Positions 37,712-45,642 are shown, counted from the stretch's first letter. The stretch is DNA of 64,000 nucleotides from Prevotella sp. (GCA_017458225.1 JAFTFX010000019.1:33029-97028); one strand, 5' to 3'. Numbers and translations: made by a program. The notes: a model not told the origin generated them from the sequence alone.

Positions 37712-38518
37712 TCAGCCTTGTCGCTGGCGAACGGCTTCGAAGAGCAGGATGGCGGCTGAAACAGAGACGTTCAGCGAGTCGAGGCGGCCCAGCATGGGAA
37801 TGCGGATATGGGCGGTTGCAGCCTTGCGCCACTGGTCGGTCAGACCGGTCGACTCGGTGCCCATCACGATGGCTGTACCCTGCGTCATCGGCGTGTCGTA
37901 GTAGAGGCGTGAGTCTTGCAGCTGGGCGGTGAGAACCTGAATGCCGTGCTTCTGGAAGAATGCGATGGCTTCCTCGCTGCTGCATGCCACGGTGGGCACG
38001 GTGAAGATGGCTCCGATGCTGGAACGGATGAGGTTAGGGTTGTAGAGGTCGGTGAGTGGGTCGCACACGATGACGGCATCGGCCTGTGCGGCATCGGCCG
38101 AACGCAGTACGGCTCCCAGGTTGCCAGGCTTCTCCACGCTCTCTAGCACCACGATGAGTGGGTTCTCCCTTAGGTGCAGGTCTTCCAACCGGTGTCGCTT
38201 TGCTTTTACAATAGCAATCACACCCTCGGTGCTGCCGCGATAGGCCATCTTTTCGTAGAGTGAAGAGTTTACAGTGAATAGTGAATAGTTTTGATTAGAT
38301 GGTGCCAGTGTGGGCAACCACGACTCTTCACTATTCACTGTAAACTGCTCACTGACAAAGATGCTCTCCACCTCGTAGCCAGCCTCTATGCAGTGCTCCA
38401 GTTCACGGCGGCCTTCCACCACGAACAGTCCTTCCTTGCGGCGCACAGATGATTTTTGCTGCAGTTCCAGCAGGTGTTTAATTTTCGGATTCTTGGTGCT
38501 TGTTATTGTTTCTACCAT
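37712..38518 (-). CDS. TrmH/SpoU-family RNA 2'-O-methyltransferase
   Basis: A 268-aa SAM-dependent enzyme with the SPOUT knot. Motif 1 EKPGNLGAVLRSADA (catalytic Asn-Arg), motif 2 VMGTESTGL and motif 3 IRIPMLGRLDSLNVSVSAAI are all present. An N-terminal substrate-binding domain (NPKIKHLLELQQKSSVRRKEGLFVVEGRRE) resembles RlmB and TsnR relatives, so 23S rRNA is the likely target, but the exact nucleotide cannot be assigned. Odd feature: residues about 57-91 form an in-frame insert whose two ends (FTVNSEE and SLFTVNSS) come from a 20-bp DNA inverted repeat. Confidence 0.88.
   Translation of the reverse strand: MVETITSTKNPKIKHLLELQQKSSVRRKEGLFVVEGRRELEHCIEAGYEVESIFVSEQFTVNSEESWLPTLAPSNQNYSLFTVNSSLYEKMAYRGSTEGVIAIVKAKRHRLEDLHLRENPLIVVLESVEKPGNLGAVLRSADAAQADAVIVCDPLTDLYNPNLIRSSIGAIFTVPTVACSSEEAIAFFQKHGIQVLTAQLQDSRLYYDTPMTQGTAIVMGTESTGLTDQWRKAATAHIRIPMLGRLDSLNVSVSAAILLFEAVRQRQG
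38266..38346. repeat. 20-bp perfect inverted repeat inside the SpoU gene
   Basis: Arms at 38266-38285 and 38327-38346 are perfect reverse complements (core ACAGTGAATAGTGAA), separated by 41 nt. They lie within coding sequence in a loop region. The same GTGAATAGTGAA style of word is found at the pnuT/thiN junction. Confidence 0.9.
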
Positions 38519-38550
38519 TTTGTCATGTCGTTTGCATGGACTCCGTTTGG

Positions 38551-38558
38551 CAAAGATA
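38551..38558 (-). promoter_or_regulatory. Bacteroidetes -7 box for the SpoU gene
   Basis: TATCTTTG on the minus strand, 33 nt from the ATG and just downstream of the rpsT terminator. Confidence 0.6.
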
Positions 38559-38563
38559 AAACA

Positions 38564-38596
38564 AAAATTCCGAACTGCAAAGCAATTCGGAATTTT
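38564..38596 (-). terminator. Intrinsic terminator after rpsT
   Basis: Perfect 11-bp arms AAAATTCCGAA / TTCGGAATTTT at 38564-38574 and 38586-38596. On the minus strand a TTTTTG-TTTTA run follows. Confidence 0.85.
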
Positions 38597-38649
38597 ATTG
38601 ATGATTTCGGCCTGTTTTGCTTGCCGAAAAGCTATGTGCTTGCCTTGTC

Positions 38650-38904
38650 TTAGCCCAGCTTGTTGATGTGCTTGCAGAGGCTTGACTTCAGGTTGGCTGC
38701 CTTGTTCTTGTGGATGATGTTCGTCTTAGCGAGCTTGTCCAGCATCTTCTGAACTTTGGGATAGAGGGCAACAGCCTCTTCCTTGATGGTCATTGCGCGC
38801 AGCTTGCGAACAGCGTTACGCATGGTCTTGGCATAGTACTTGTTGTGCAGTGCCTTTTTCTTGTCCTGGCGAATTCTCTTCACCGATGATTTGTGGTTTG
38901 CCAT
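38650..38904 (-). CDS. rpsT: 30S ribosomal protein S20
   Basis: An 84-aa basic protein starting [20 protein letters not shown], the standard bS20 N-terminus, with the helical [14 protein letters not shown]-type C-terminal block (here [20 protein letters not shown]). Structural protein of the small subunit binding 16S rRNA. No clear -7 box lies between it and the tRNA-Glu gene upstream on the same strand, so the two may share a transcript. Confidence 0.97.
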   Translation of the reverse strand: MANHKSSVKRIRQDKKKALHNKYYAKTMRNAVRKLRAMTIKEEAVALYPKVQKMLDKLAKTNIIHKNKAANLKSSLCKHINKLG

Positions 38905-39084
38905 TTTTTTTAATGTTTTAATTGTGTTGTTGTTAAATAAAGCTTGTGGGTCTTGCGCTTTTTAGGGCTGCCCTGAGCGGACTCCTGTAAGCAGGCGGGC
39001 CTATTTACAAAAATCCTCCGTCACCCTTTCCCGTCTTGCTGGCGGTAGCGCATCGCTGCGCAGATGGCGGATTTAAGTTTTTTG
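38905..39084 (-). promoter_or_regulatory. Structured spacer between tRNA-Glu and rpsT
   Basis: Read on the minus strand the spacer has nested inverted repeats: GCCC-G-CCTG-CTTA-CAGG...GGGC around 38965-39002, and a GCGCAGCGATGCGC-like near-palindrome around 39047-39060 enclosed by AAATCC / GGATTT. It could hold an rpsT leader or tRNA-processing signals. I do not recognise a described ribosomal-protein leader, and no gene is supported. Confidence 0.4.
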
Positions 39085-39156
39085 TAGTCCCTAGGAGAGT
39101 CGAACTCCTCTTTAGAGAATGAAAATCTCTCGTCCTAACCGATAGACGAAGGGACC
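39085..39156 (-). tRNA. tRNA-Glu (anticodon TTC)
   Basis: On the minus strand the 72-nt sequence folds as a cloverleaf: acceptor GGTCCCT / AGGGACT, D-arm with GGTTAGG, anticodon stem GAGA / TCTC around loop TTTTCAT (anticodon TTC), and T-arm AGGAG-TTCGACT-CTCCT. The first acceptor pair would be G-U in this register. CCA is not encoded. The cloverleaf and the glutamate-type acceptor make the identity secure. Confidence 0.96.
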
Positions 39157-39177
39157 AACGCTTGCTTAAAGCGGGTG

Positions 39178-39185
39178 CAAAAGTA
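39178..39185 (-). promoter_or_regulatory. Bacteroidetes -7 box for tRNA-Glu
   Basis: TACTTTTG on the minus strand, about 22 nt upstream of the mature 5' end. Confidence 0.6.
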
Positions 39186-39269
39186 CTTCTTTTTTCTTGT
39201 TCAGCCAAATTTTTCTTAATAAAATTTACTTTTAGACCTTTGTTTTAATATATTTTTCGAAAAATGTTG

Positions 39270-39277
39270 TATCTTTG
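39270..39277 (+). promoter_or_regulatory. Bacteroidetes -7 box for recO (very short leader)
   Basis: TATCTTTG ends only 5 nt before the recO ATG at 39283. A start site 5-8 nt after the box would place the transcript start on or next to the start codon. Confidence 0.65.
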
Positions 39278-39282
39278 TCGCA

Positions 39283-40038
39283 ATGTTGAGCAAGACCGAA
39301 GCCATTGTGCTACACGCTATCAAGTACGGCGACAAGAAAGTCATCGTCGACATGTTCACCCGTCAGCACGGGCGGCTGTCGTTTGTTGTGACGCTGCCGA
39401 AGACGGCGCAGGGCAAACTGAAGAAGCAGTATTTCCAGCCGCTGACGCTCCTGACTATCGAGGCCGACGTGCGTCCGCAACTGCAACTGCAGAAATTGCG
39501 CGATGCCTCTATCCTGACGCCGCTGCCCACGCTGCTGAGCAATCCTGCCAAACTGTCCATCAGTCTGTTCCTTTCCGAGTTTCTCTTTCATGCACTGAAA
39601 GGCGAACAACAGAACGCACCACTCTTCGACTATGTGGCATCTGGCATCCAGTGGCTCGACGAGAGCGAACGCGGCTATGCCAATTTTCATCTTACTTTCT
39701 TGATGCACCTGTCGCGATTTCTGGGCTTCTATCCGAATTTGGAGGAGAGAGGAGAGTTGAGAGTGGAAAGTGGAGAGCGAGTACAAAATCTTTATTTCGA
39801 TTTGCGGGCAGCAACTTTCTGTGGGGCACCCCCGTTGCACCGCGACTTTCTGATGCCCGACGAGGCCGGCATGCTCCGGCTGATGATGCGCATGGACTTC
39901 GCTACAATGCACCTGTTCCGCCTGAGCCGCGAACAGCGGGGGCGCTGTATCGAGGTGGCCCTGCAGTTCTATCGCCTTCATTTACCTGACTTTCCCGACC
40001 TTCGTTCGCTGGATGTGCTCAAAGAACTATGGGCGTGA
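39283..40038 (+). CDS. recO: DNA repair protein RecO
   Basis: A 251-aa recombination mediator that helps load RecA onto SSB-covered DNA. The N-terminal OB-fold region starts MLSKTEAIVLHAIKYGDKKVIVDMFTRQHGRLSFVV, as in the family. No four-cysteine zinc-binding motif is visible in the C-terminal part. A purine-rich DNA stretch at about 39743-39782 inserts EERGELRVESGERV before a loop, another example of the low-complexity inserts in this window. The start is constrained by the promoter immediately upstream. Confidence 0.92.
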   Translation: MLSKTEAIVLHAIKYGDKKVIVDMFTRQHGRLSFVVTLPKTAQGKLKKQYFQPLTLLTIEADVRPQLQLQKLRDASILTPLPTLLSNPAKLSISLFLSEFLFHALKGEQQNAPLFDYVASGIQWLDESERGYANFHLTFLMHLSRFLGFYPNLEERGELRVESGERVQNLYFDLRAATFCGAPPLHRDFLMPDEAGMLRLMMRMDFATMHLFRLSREQRGRCIEVALQFYRLHLPDFPDLRSLDVLKELWA

Positions 40039-40043
40039 TTTCC

Positions 40044-40101
40044 AATTTATGCGTAAATTGAACTAATTTATGCAAAAATTGGAGCGATTTATGCATAAAT
40101 T
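40044..40101. repeat. Three-unit 21-nt palindrome array, word AATTTATGCATAAATT
   Basis: Units begin at 40044, 40065 and 40086, exactly 21 nt apart: AATTTATGCGTAAATT, AATTTATGCAAAAATT and GATTTATGCATAAATT. Each is a near-perfect 16-nt palindrome followed by a 5-nt spacer. It starts 6 nt after the recO stop and ends before the ribD promoter. Confidence 0.87.
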
Positions 40102-40147
40102 CATTTTAATATCCGTGATGTCGTATGGTCGAAAGACGGAAATGTTG

Positions 40148-40155
40148 TATCTTTG
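40148..40155 (+). promoter_or_regulatory. Bacteroidetes -7 box for ribD
   Basis: TATCTTTG, 21 nt before the ribD ATG at 40177. Confidence 0.65.
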
Positions 40156-40176
40156 TGGCATAAATTGTAAGACGAG

Positions 40177-41094
40177 ATGATAAACAACGACGAGAAATAC
40201 ATGCGCCGCTGCCTGCAACTGGCACGCTGCGGACGGCAGAACGCCAAGCCGAACCCCATGGTGGGGGCCGTTATTGTGGCGGATAACCGCATCATTGGCG
40301 AGGGCTATCATGTGCGCTGCGGACAGGGACATGCCGAGGTGAACGCCTTTGCATCGGTGAAGACTGAAGACGAGCCCCTGCTGAGTGCGGCCACCATCTA
40401 CGTGTCGCTGGAACCATGTTCCCATTACGGCAAGACTCCGCCTTGTGCCGATCTTATTATTAAAAAAGGTGTAAGGCGTGTGGTCGTAGGGTGCATCGAC
40501 GAGTTTGCCGAGGTGCAGGGCCGTGGCATTAGGAAGTTGCGTGATGCTGGCATCGAGGTCACCGTGGGCGTGCTCGAAGCCGAGTGCAAGGCCCTGAACC
40601 GTCGGTTCTTCACCTACCACCGCGAGCAGCGCCCCTATATCATTCTGAAATGGGCGCAGACCGCCAACGGCTTCATTGACGATCATGGTCAGCCGCTGGC
40701 CATCTCTACCCCCTTCACCAAGATGCTCTCCCACAAGTTGCGTGCCGAAGAAGATGCCATCTTGGTGGGGCGCGTGACCGACGAGCGTGAACATCCGCAG
40801 CTGACGGTGCGCGAGTGGTGCGGCAACGACCCCAAGCGGCTGGTTGTCGACCGCCAGCATCCGCTCAATCTTGAAGTGCTGCATGCCCACGGCATACAGT
40901 CGCTCATCGTGGAGGGCGGTGCCCGCACGCTTCAGTCGTTCTTGGAAAAAGAGTGTTGGGATGAAATTCGTGTAGAGACCGCTCCTCTGACGGTCGACGG
41001 CGGCACCCTGGCTCCGCAGGTTCCTGCCAATGTGCAGTTGCTGAGTACTGCCTGCTACGACGGCAACGTGATTGCTACCTACGTCCGCAAATAG
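40177..41094 (+). CDS. ribD: Bifunctional riboflavin biosynthesis deaminase/reductase RibD
   Basis: Carries out the deamination and side-chain reduction steps of riboflavin synthesis. The deaminase half has the zinc site HAEVNA (about 52-57) and PCSHYGKTPPC (about 80-90). The reductase half begins at PYIILKWAQTANGFIDD and includes VGRVTDEREHPQLTVRE and VEGGARTLQSFLE. At 305 aa it is shorter than the ~360-aa enzymes of model organisms, mainly in the reductase domain, as in other Bacteroidetes versions. It is a single gene here, without other rib genes nearby. Confidence 0.94.
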   Translation: MINNDEKYMRRCLQLARCGRQNAKPNPMVGAVIVADNRIIGEGYHVRCGQGHAEVNAFASVKTEDEPLLSAATIYVSLEPCSHYGKTPPCADLIIKKGVRRVVVGCIDEFAEVQGRGIRKLRDAGIEVTVGVLEAECKALNRRFFTYHREQRPYIILKWAQTANGFIDDHGQPLAISTPFTKMLSHKLRAEEDAILVGRVTDEREHPQLTVREWCGNDPKRLVVDRQHPLNLEVLHAHGIQSLIVEGGARTLQSFLEKECWDEIRVETAPLTVDGGTLAPQVPANVQLLSTACYDGNVIATYVRK

Positions 41095-41163
41095 CCGCTT
41101 TCAAGCGTCTTTTGACAATGTCGTAGATATTCTTTTAGAATATTGTTTCAATGAGATCGTTTT

Positions 41164-41227
41164 ACAAACTCGTCGACTTTGTTGAACAAACTCGTCGACT
41201 TTGTTAGACAAACTCGACGACTTTGTA
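41164..41227. repeat. Three-unit 22-nt array, word ACAAACTCGTCGACTTTGTT
   Basis: Copies begin at 41164, 41186 and 41208, exactly 22 nt apart. The first two are identical over 20 nt and the third differs at two positions. The outer flanks ATCGTTTTAC and GTAAAACGAT are exact reverse complements, so the whole array is a near-palindrome. It lies between the convergent ribD and RNase H stops. A small AT-rich hairpin (ATATTCT / AGAATAT, near 41127-41143) precedes it. Confidence 0.87.
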
Positions 41228-41240
41228 AAACGATAAGCAT

Positions 41241-41708
41241 TTACTTTCTGCCAAAATCGGCAGGAACCTCACCCCATTTCTGCGTTTCCCATTTCAGCAA
41301 TGGGTTGCGGTAGTCGTGCGTCTGCAGCCATCGCTCGGCACGCTCAATAATCTGGTAGAGCTGTTCCGTCTTGGGTGTGCGCTCCAGTTTGGTCTTGCAC
41401 TTGCGCTTCTTCACCCATAGAATGGCATTATAGCTGTCGCTGTAGATGGTCTTCTGGTGCAGACCGTGCTGCCAGCATAGGGCCAAGGCATGCACGATAG
41501 CCAGGAACTCGCCAATGTTGTTGGTGCCGTGCACGGGTCCGAAGTGAAACACCCTTGTTCCTGTCTGCAGGTCGATGGCCTGATACTCCATGGGTCCGGG
41601 ATTGCCCGAGCAGGCCGCGTCGACGGCCCAGGCATCGCCCGTCACTTCCGGTGGCAACGGCAGCACCGTGTCGTGGCGGTAGTCGGGTGGGTTCTGTAGG
41701 GATGTCAT
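41241..41708 (-). CDS. Type I ribonuclease H-like protein
   Basis: A 155-aa protein with the RNase H fold. Catalytic residues can be placed: D30 (AWAVDAACSGNPG), E67 (TNNIGEFLAIVHAL), D91 (IYSDSYNAILWVK) and D152 (VPADFGRK). It would degrade the RNA strand of RNA-DNA hybrids. It lacks the N-terminal viroplasmin domain found in some Bacteroidetes RNases H and carries the extra basic loop KKRKCKTKLERTP. A -7 box at 41759-41766 supports the start. Confidence 0.88.
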   Translation of the reverse strand: MTSLQNPPDYRHDTVLPLPPEVTGDAWAVDAACSGNPGPMEYQAIDLQTGTRVFHFGPVHGTNNIGEFLAIVHALALCWQHGLHQKTIYSDSYNAILWVKKRKCKTKLERTPKTEQLYQIIERAERWLQTHDYRNPLLKWETQKWGEVPADFGRK

Positions 41709-41758
41709 TTGTGCGTTGAAAAGTCTTAATGAATGCGCCAGAATGTTTTTTCAGGGGG

Positions 41759-41766
41759 CAAAGGTA
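41759..41766 (-). promoter_or_regulatory. Bacteroidetes -7 box for the RNase H gene
   Basis: TACCTTTG on the minus strand, 50 nt from the ATG at 41708. Confidence 0.6.
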
Positions 41767-41809
41767 CGAAAAAAAAGACAAAAAAGTTGTCACTCTTCCT
41801 AAAAAGTAG

Positions 41810-41817
41810 TAATTTTG
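41810..41817 (+). promoter_or_regulatory. Bacteroidetes -7 box for the rhamnogalacturonan lyase gene
   Basis: TAATTTTG, 33 nt before the ATG at 41850; divergent from the RNase H promoter. Confidence 0.6.
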
Positions 41818-41849
41818 CCCGCGAAACGTTTCAATTACTACTATAAACT

Positions 41850-44800
41850 ATGATGAAAAGACTATTACTCTTCGTGCTTGTGGCAATTTCGGCCATAAGC
41901 GGAAAGTCACAAAACGTGTCAGTGAAATGGGAGATGGGCAATATTGAGAATCTTGCCGCTACCGTGGTGACCGGCGACGAAGCCTACACCTCGCTGCTGT
42001 CCAGCAGTTATGCTCAGGGCAACAATATTGCGTCGGTCAAGGCACTGGCCAAGAGTGGTGCCGATACGGGAAACGGCTATGTGGCTGTCGACTATGTGCC
42101 GCCGTTTGCCATCTATACCCCCACCACCAAGGTTACTTCGGCCACCGACGGCCACAATGTGACCTTCGGTCTGAAGCCGGCAACGGGGCATACCATGAAG
42201 ATTGCGCGCGTCAGCTTCGACTGTGTGAAAGTGGGAACCGACGGCGGCAACATTGATGTAGCCTTGAAGCCGGCTGGTGCTTATCAGAAACTGTTGACCC
42301 CCGTGACCATTCTGCGCAACAAGATTCAGGAAGGCAATAGCATTGGCTATGGTCATAACGAATATGAGCCCAGTGATGTGTATGTGGGCGAGGGCGGCAT
42401 GACCCTGGTGTTCTCACTCTACAATATCAACGGTGCCGACGATGCAAACCCCAAGCAGTTGGGCCTGCGCAATGTGCAGGTGGAAGTGGTGATGGATGCC
42501 GAACAGCCCGAAGAGCCCGAGAAACCTGTGAACCCGAAGGGAGAGGCCGTGCCACTGAAGCGCGGACTGATGGCCCTGCACCAGTCGTCGGGCAACCTGG
42601 TGTCGTGGCGTGCGCGCAAGAGCGACTCGCGCAACTACAAGTTCAAGCTCTATCGCGGAACAACGGCTACCGCGCAGACCACGAAGGTGAACAGCGGCAA
42701 CTTTATTATGGGCAAGACCAACTTTCTTGATGCCAGCGGCGCTGCCGGCAACTACTACAAACTGGAGGTCTACGACGATCGCAATCAAGTGATTGAGACC
42801 GAAGTGAGCAGACCCACATGGGCGAACCAGACGCAATATATCACCCTGCAGGGCGGTGCACCCACCGACCCCACATCGGCAGGGGCCACCTATACGCCCA
42901 ACGATGCCTCGTTCTGCGATATGGACGGCGATGGCGAATACGAGATTGTCCTGAAGTGGGCTCCCTCGAACGAGAAGGATGCTGCCAGCAGCGGCATCAC
43001 CTCGCCGGCGTTCTACAGCTGTTATAAGCTCGACGGTACTCGTCTGTGGATGCTCCACACGGGTGCCAACATGTTCAACTCGGCCCACACCACACCTTTC
43101 GTGGCCTGGGATATGGACGGCGACGGCTTTGGCGAGTTCATGGTGAAGACGGCTCCCGGTGCCATCGACGGCAAGGGCAACTATGTGCTCTTAGGCAACG
43201 ACAGCCCCACGGAGAATCTGAAGAGCAGTCGCGGCAAGCAGGATCATGGTTCGGAGTATATCACCGTGTTCGATGGTACAACCGGTGAAGAGCTGAAGAC
43301 CATTCCCTATCACACCGCCTATGGTGACGTGTCGACCTCATTCTGGGGCGACAGCAACCAGAACCGCTCCGAGCGCTATCTGGCCGGCATTGCCTGGCTG
43401 AGCGGAGAGAACGAGAATCCATCGGCCATCTTCGCGCGCGGATATTATAGTGGTTGTAACATTGGAGCCTACGACTGGGACGGTCGCAACCTTACCTTGC
43501 GCTGGCTGCATCGCGGAACGGCCAAGAATGCCGGCACGGTGACATACGCCGACGGTACGGTGAAGACCTTGAACAGCTCTGTCTATGGCGAAGGTGCCCA
43601 CTCGTTCTCCGTGGGCGACGTCACTGGCGACGGCAAGCAGGAGATTACCTACGGTTCAGGTGCCTTGAATGTTGACGGCACCACGCTCTACCGTACGGGT
43701 CTGGAGCACGGCGATGCCACCCATCTGGGCGACTTCATCCCCTCGCGCCCCGGTCAGGAGTTCTTCATGGCCCACGAGCACAAACCCTATGGTGTTGACC
43801 TGCGTGATGCGCGTACTGGCGAGATTCTGTTGCGCACCACGGCCAGCGGTGATACGGGCCGCGGACTGATGGGGCACTTCAACCCCGAGGCTGAGGATGC
43901 CTACTGGCAGTCATCGGCCGATGCCGGACTTTATGACACCAGCGGCAAGACCATTCTCGCCGAATGTGGTCATGGTGGCGGTGCAGGCCTGAGCTTCCGC
44001 ATTTTCTGGAACGAGACGCTGGCCGACGACTTCTACGGCAAGAACATCATCGAGTATTGGAACGCTGAGGCCAATGGATTCTGGCGCATGCAGATCAATG
44101 GCGGAAACTATGTGGTGGGCAACTACAATAACTCGTCGAAGCAGAACCCCTGCGTGTCGGGCGACCTGCTGGGCGACTGGCGCGAGGAAATCGTCACCTG
44201 GGATCAGTCGGGCAGTGACTATCGGCTCATCATCAATGCCACGAACTACCAGACCGACTACACCCTTCCCCACCTGATGGACGATTATGCCTATCGTGCT
44301 CAGCTGGTGGCCGAGAATAGCGTCTACAACCAGCCGCCTCACGTTAGCTACGACCCACGCACCGAGAAGACCATCGTGCCCGAGACCTTCGTGGCTGAGT
44401 TGCCTGCAGGAACCATCGACGGCGCATTCGGCAAGTATTGGGGCTCGCTCTACACCACCTATGCCGTGTATGTTCCCGAGGGTGTCACGGCGTGGTCGGT
44501 GACGAATCGTTCTACCGAAGGTGCCGATACGCTGAAGCTTACTAAGATTGCTGCTGGCAAGATTATTCCAAAGGACCGTGCCATCATCTTCAACACTGAT
44601 AATGCTGCTCCAAAGTTCGTGCCCACATCGCTGGCTGCAAATGCAACGGTAAGCAGTACTTATGCCAAAGGCTTCTATTGTGACTCGCTGGTGGCCGATG
44701 CCAATGATTATAAGTTCACCTACGAGTTCCGCAACGGCGACCGAGGACCTGGCTTCTACCGCACCAACGGCGAGAAAGTCATCAAGGGCGGCACGGCCTA

Positions 44801-45005
44801 CGCTTCATTTGGCTTGACAGCAACCCCAGGTGCAGAATCGTATATCGTAGGACTGTTCCAAAAGGTGGCAACGGGCATTGAGCACGTGGGCGATGAACAG
44901 GTCGATCGGCATGGCGATGCCATCTACAGCATCGAGGGCGTGCGCCTGACAGCAGAACCTGTTCGTGGCATCTATATCAAGAACGGACGGAAATATGTGA
45001 AATAG
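41850..45005 (+). CDS. Rhamnogalacturonan lyase (PL11-like) with T9SS sorting tail
   Basis: A 1051-aa secreted enzyme expected to cut the rhamnogalacturonan I backbone of pectin by beta-elimination. A signal peptide (MMKRLLLFVLVAISAISGKSQ) is followed by a ~200-aa beta-rich region. The lyase part starts near residue 235 (VPLKRGLMALHQSSGNLVSWR) and has repeated calcium-binding motifs (DMDGDGEYEIVLKW, DMDGDGFGEFMVKT, VGDVTGDGKQEI) and GHGGGAGLSFRIFW, characteristic of PL11 propeller lyases. After DPRTEKT the protein continues with ~150 further residues, then the T9SS-type tail IYSIEGVRL...GIYIKNGRKYVK. It is a lone gene, with no SusCD or other pectinase beside it. Confidence 0.9.
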   Translation: MMKRLLLFVLVAISAISGKSQNVSVKWEMGNIENLAATVVTGDEAYTSLLSSSYAQGNNIASVKALAKSGADTGNGYVAVDYVPPFAIYTPTTKVTSATDGHNVTFGLKPATGHTMKIARVSFDCVKVGTDGGNIDVALKPAGAYQKLLTPVTILRNKIQEGNSIGYGHNEYEPSDVYVGEGGMTLVFSLYNINGADDANPKQLGLRNVQVEVVMDAEQPEEPEKPVNPKGEAVPLKRGLMALHQSSGNLVSWRARKSDSRNYKFKLYRGTTATAQTTKVNSGNFIMGKTNFLDASGAAGNYYKLEVYDDRNQVIETEVSRPTWANQTQYITLQGGAPTDPTSAGATYTPNDASFCDMDGDGEYEIVLKWAPSNEKDAASSGITSPAFYSCYKLDGTRLWMLHTGANMFNSAHTTPFVAWDMDGDGFGEFMVKTAPGAIDGKGNYVLLGNDSPTENLKSSRGKQDHGSEYITVFDGTTGEELKTIPYHTAYGDVSTSFWGDSNQNRSERYLAGIAWLSGENENPSAIFARGYYSGCNIGAYDWDGRNLTLRWLHRGTAKNAGTVTYADGTVKTLNSSVYGEGAHSFSVGDVTGDGKQEITYGSGALNVDGTTLYRTGLEHGDATHLGDFIPSRPGQEFFMAHEHKPYGVDLRDARTGEILLRTTASGDTGRGLMGHFNPEAEDAYWQSSADAGLYDTSGKTILAECGHGGGAGLSFRIFWNETLADDFYGKNIIEYWNAEANGFWRMQINGGNYVVGNYNNSSKQNPCVSGDLLGDWREEIVTWDQSGSDYRLIINATNYQTDYTLPHLMDDYAYRAQLVAENSVYNQPPHVSYDPRTEKTIVPETFVAELPAGTIDGAFGKYWGSLYTTYAVYVPEGVTAWSVTNRSTEGADTLKLTKIAAGKIIPKDRAIIFNTDNAAPKFVPTSLAANATVSSTYAKGFYCDSLVADANDYKFTYEFRNGDRGPGFYRTNGEKVIKGGTAYASFGLTATPGAESYIVGLFQKVATGIEHVGDEQVDRHGDAIYSIEGVRLTAEPVRGIYIKNGRKYVK

Positions 45006-45010
45006 TAAAT

Positions 45011-45085
45011 AACTGAAAGCGGCTCGACAAACAATCGAGCCGCTTTCAGTTAGTATGGGTACGCACGTTATTTCGTAACGTGCGT
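45011..45085. terminator. Strong terminator plus second hairpin between the lyase and ispF genes
   Basis: Perfect 17-bp arms at 45011-45027 and 45035-45051 (AACTGAAAGCGGCTCGA) with a 7-nt loop lie just past the lyase stop and serve both convergent genes. A second perfect 10-bp hairpin (ACGCACGTTA / TAACGTGCGT, 45061-45070 and 45076-45085) is followed by TATTTTGTTG and suits the rightward transcript. Its GTTATTTCGTAA word recurs across the ispF stop codon at about 45113-45124. Confidence 0.87.
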
Positions 45086-45113
45086 TATTTTGTTGTCAGA
45101 ACGGTGGTGCTCG

Positions 45114-45590
45114 TTATTTCGTAATCAGTACGGTGGCGTAGGCGGAAATTCCTTCTTCACGGCCGGTGAAGCCCAGTTTCTCGGTGGTGGTCGCCTTGAT
45201 GGAGATATCGTCGACATCGCAGCCTATGACCGCCGCCATACATTCTTTCATGGCCGGTATGTGTGGATTCATCTTCGGGCGTTCGGCACAGATGGTGGCA
45301 TCGATGTTGCCCAGTCGGTAGCCCTTGGTGGCTATCAGCTCGATGGTCTTTTTCAGAATGATTTTGCTGTCCATGCCGTCGGTTTCAGCCGAGGTGTCGG
45401 GAAAATGATAGCCAATGTCGCGCATGTTAGCGGCACCTAAGAGGGCATCGCAGATGGCATGAATCAGCACGTCGGCATCGCTATGGCCCAGCAGGCCCTT
45501 GCTATGCTCTAACTTGATGCCTCCCATCCACAGGTCGCGCCCTTCCACCAACTGGTGGACATCGAATCCAAAGCCAACTCTAATATTCAT
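45114..45590 (-). CDS. ispF: 2-C-methyl-D-erythritol 2,4-cyclodiphosphate synthase
   Basis: A 158-aa enzyme of the MEP isoprenoid pathway that releases CMP to form the cyclic diphosphate. The start at the ATG 45588-45590 gives MNIRVGFGFDVHQLVEGRDL with the metal ligands in DVH; then GHSDADVLIHAICDALLGAA, DIGYHFPDTS and a C-terminal KATTTEKLGFTGREEGI follow the family. The frame stays open upstream, but that part overlaps porV. It ends the porU-porV-ispF cluster. Confidence 0.95.
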   Translation of the reverse strand: MNIRVGFGFDVHQLVEGRDLWMGGIKLEHSKGLLGHSDADVLIHAICDALLGAANMRDIGYHFPDTSAETDGMDSKIILKKTIELIATKGYRLGNIDATICAERPKMNPHIPAMKECMAAVIGCDVDDISIKATTTEKLGFTGREEGISAYATVLITK

Positions 45591-45642
45591 AAGCAAATTT
45601 GTCTGTTTTCCCATCCCCTCGGGAGGGGCTGTGGTTGGGTCT

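Noticed and set aside
39005-39208. Small minus-strand gene across tRNA-Glu
   Set aside because: It spans the tRNA gene and its promoter, so it is not a plausible protein gene.
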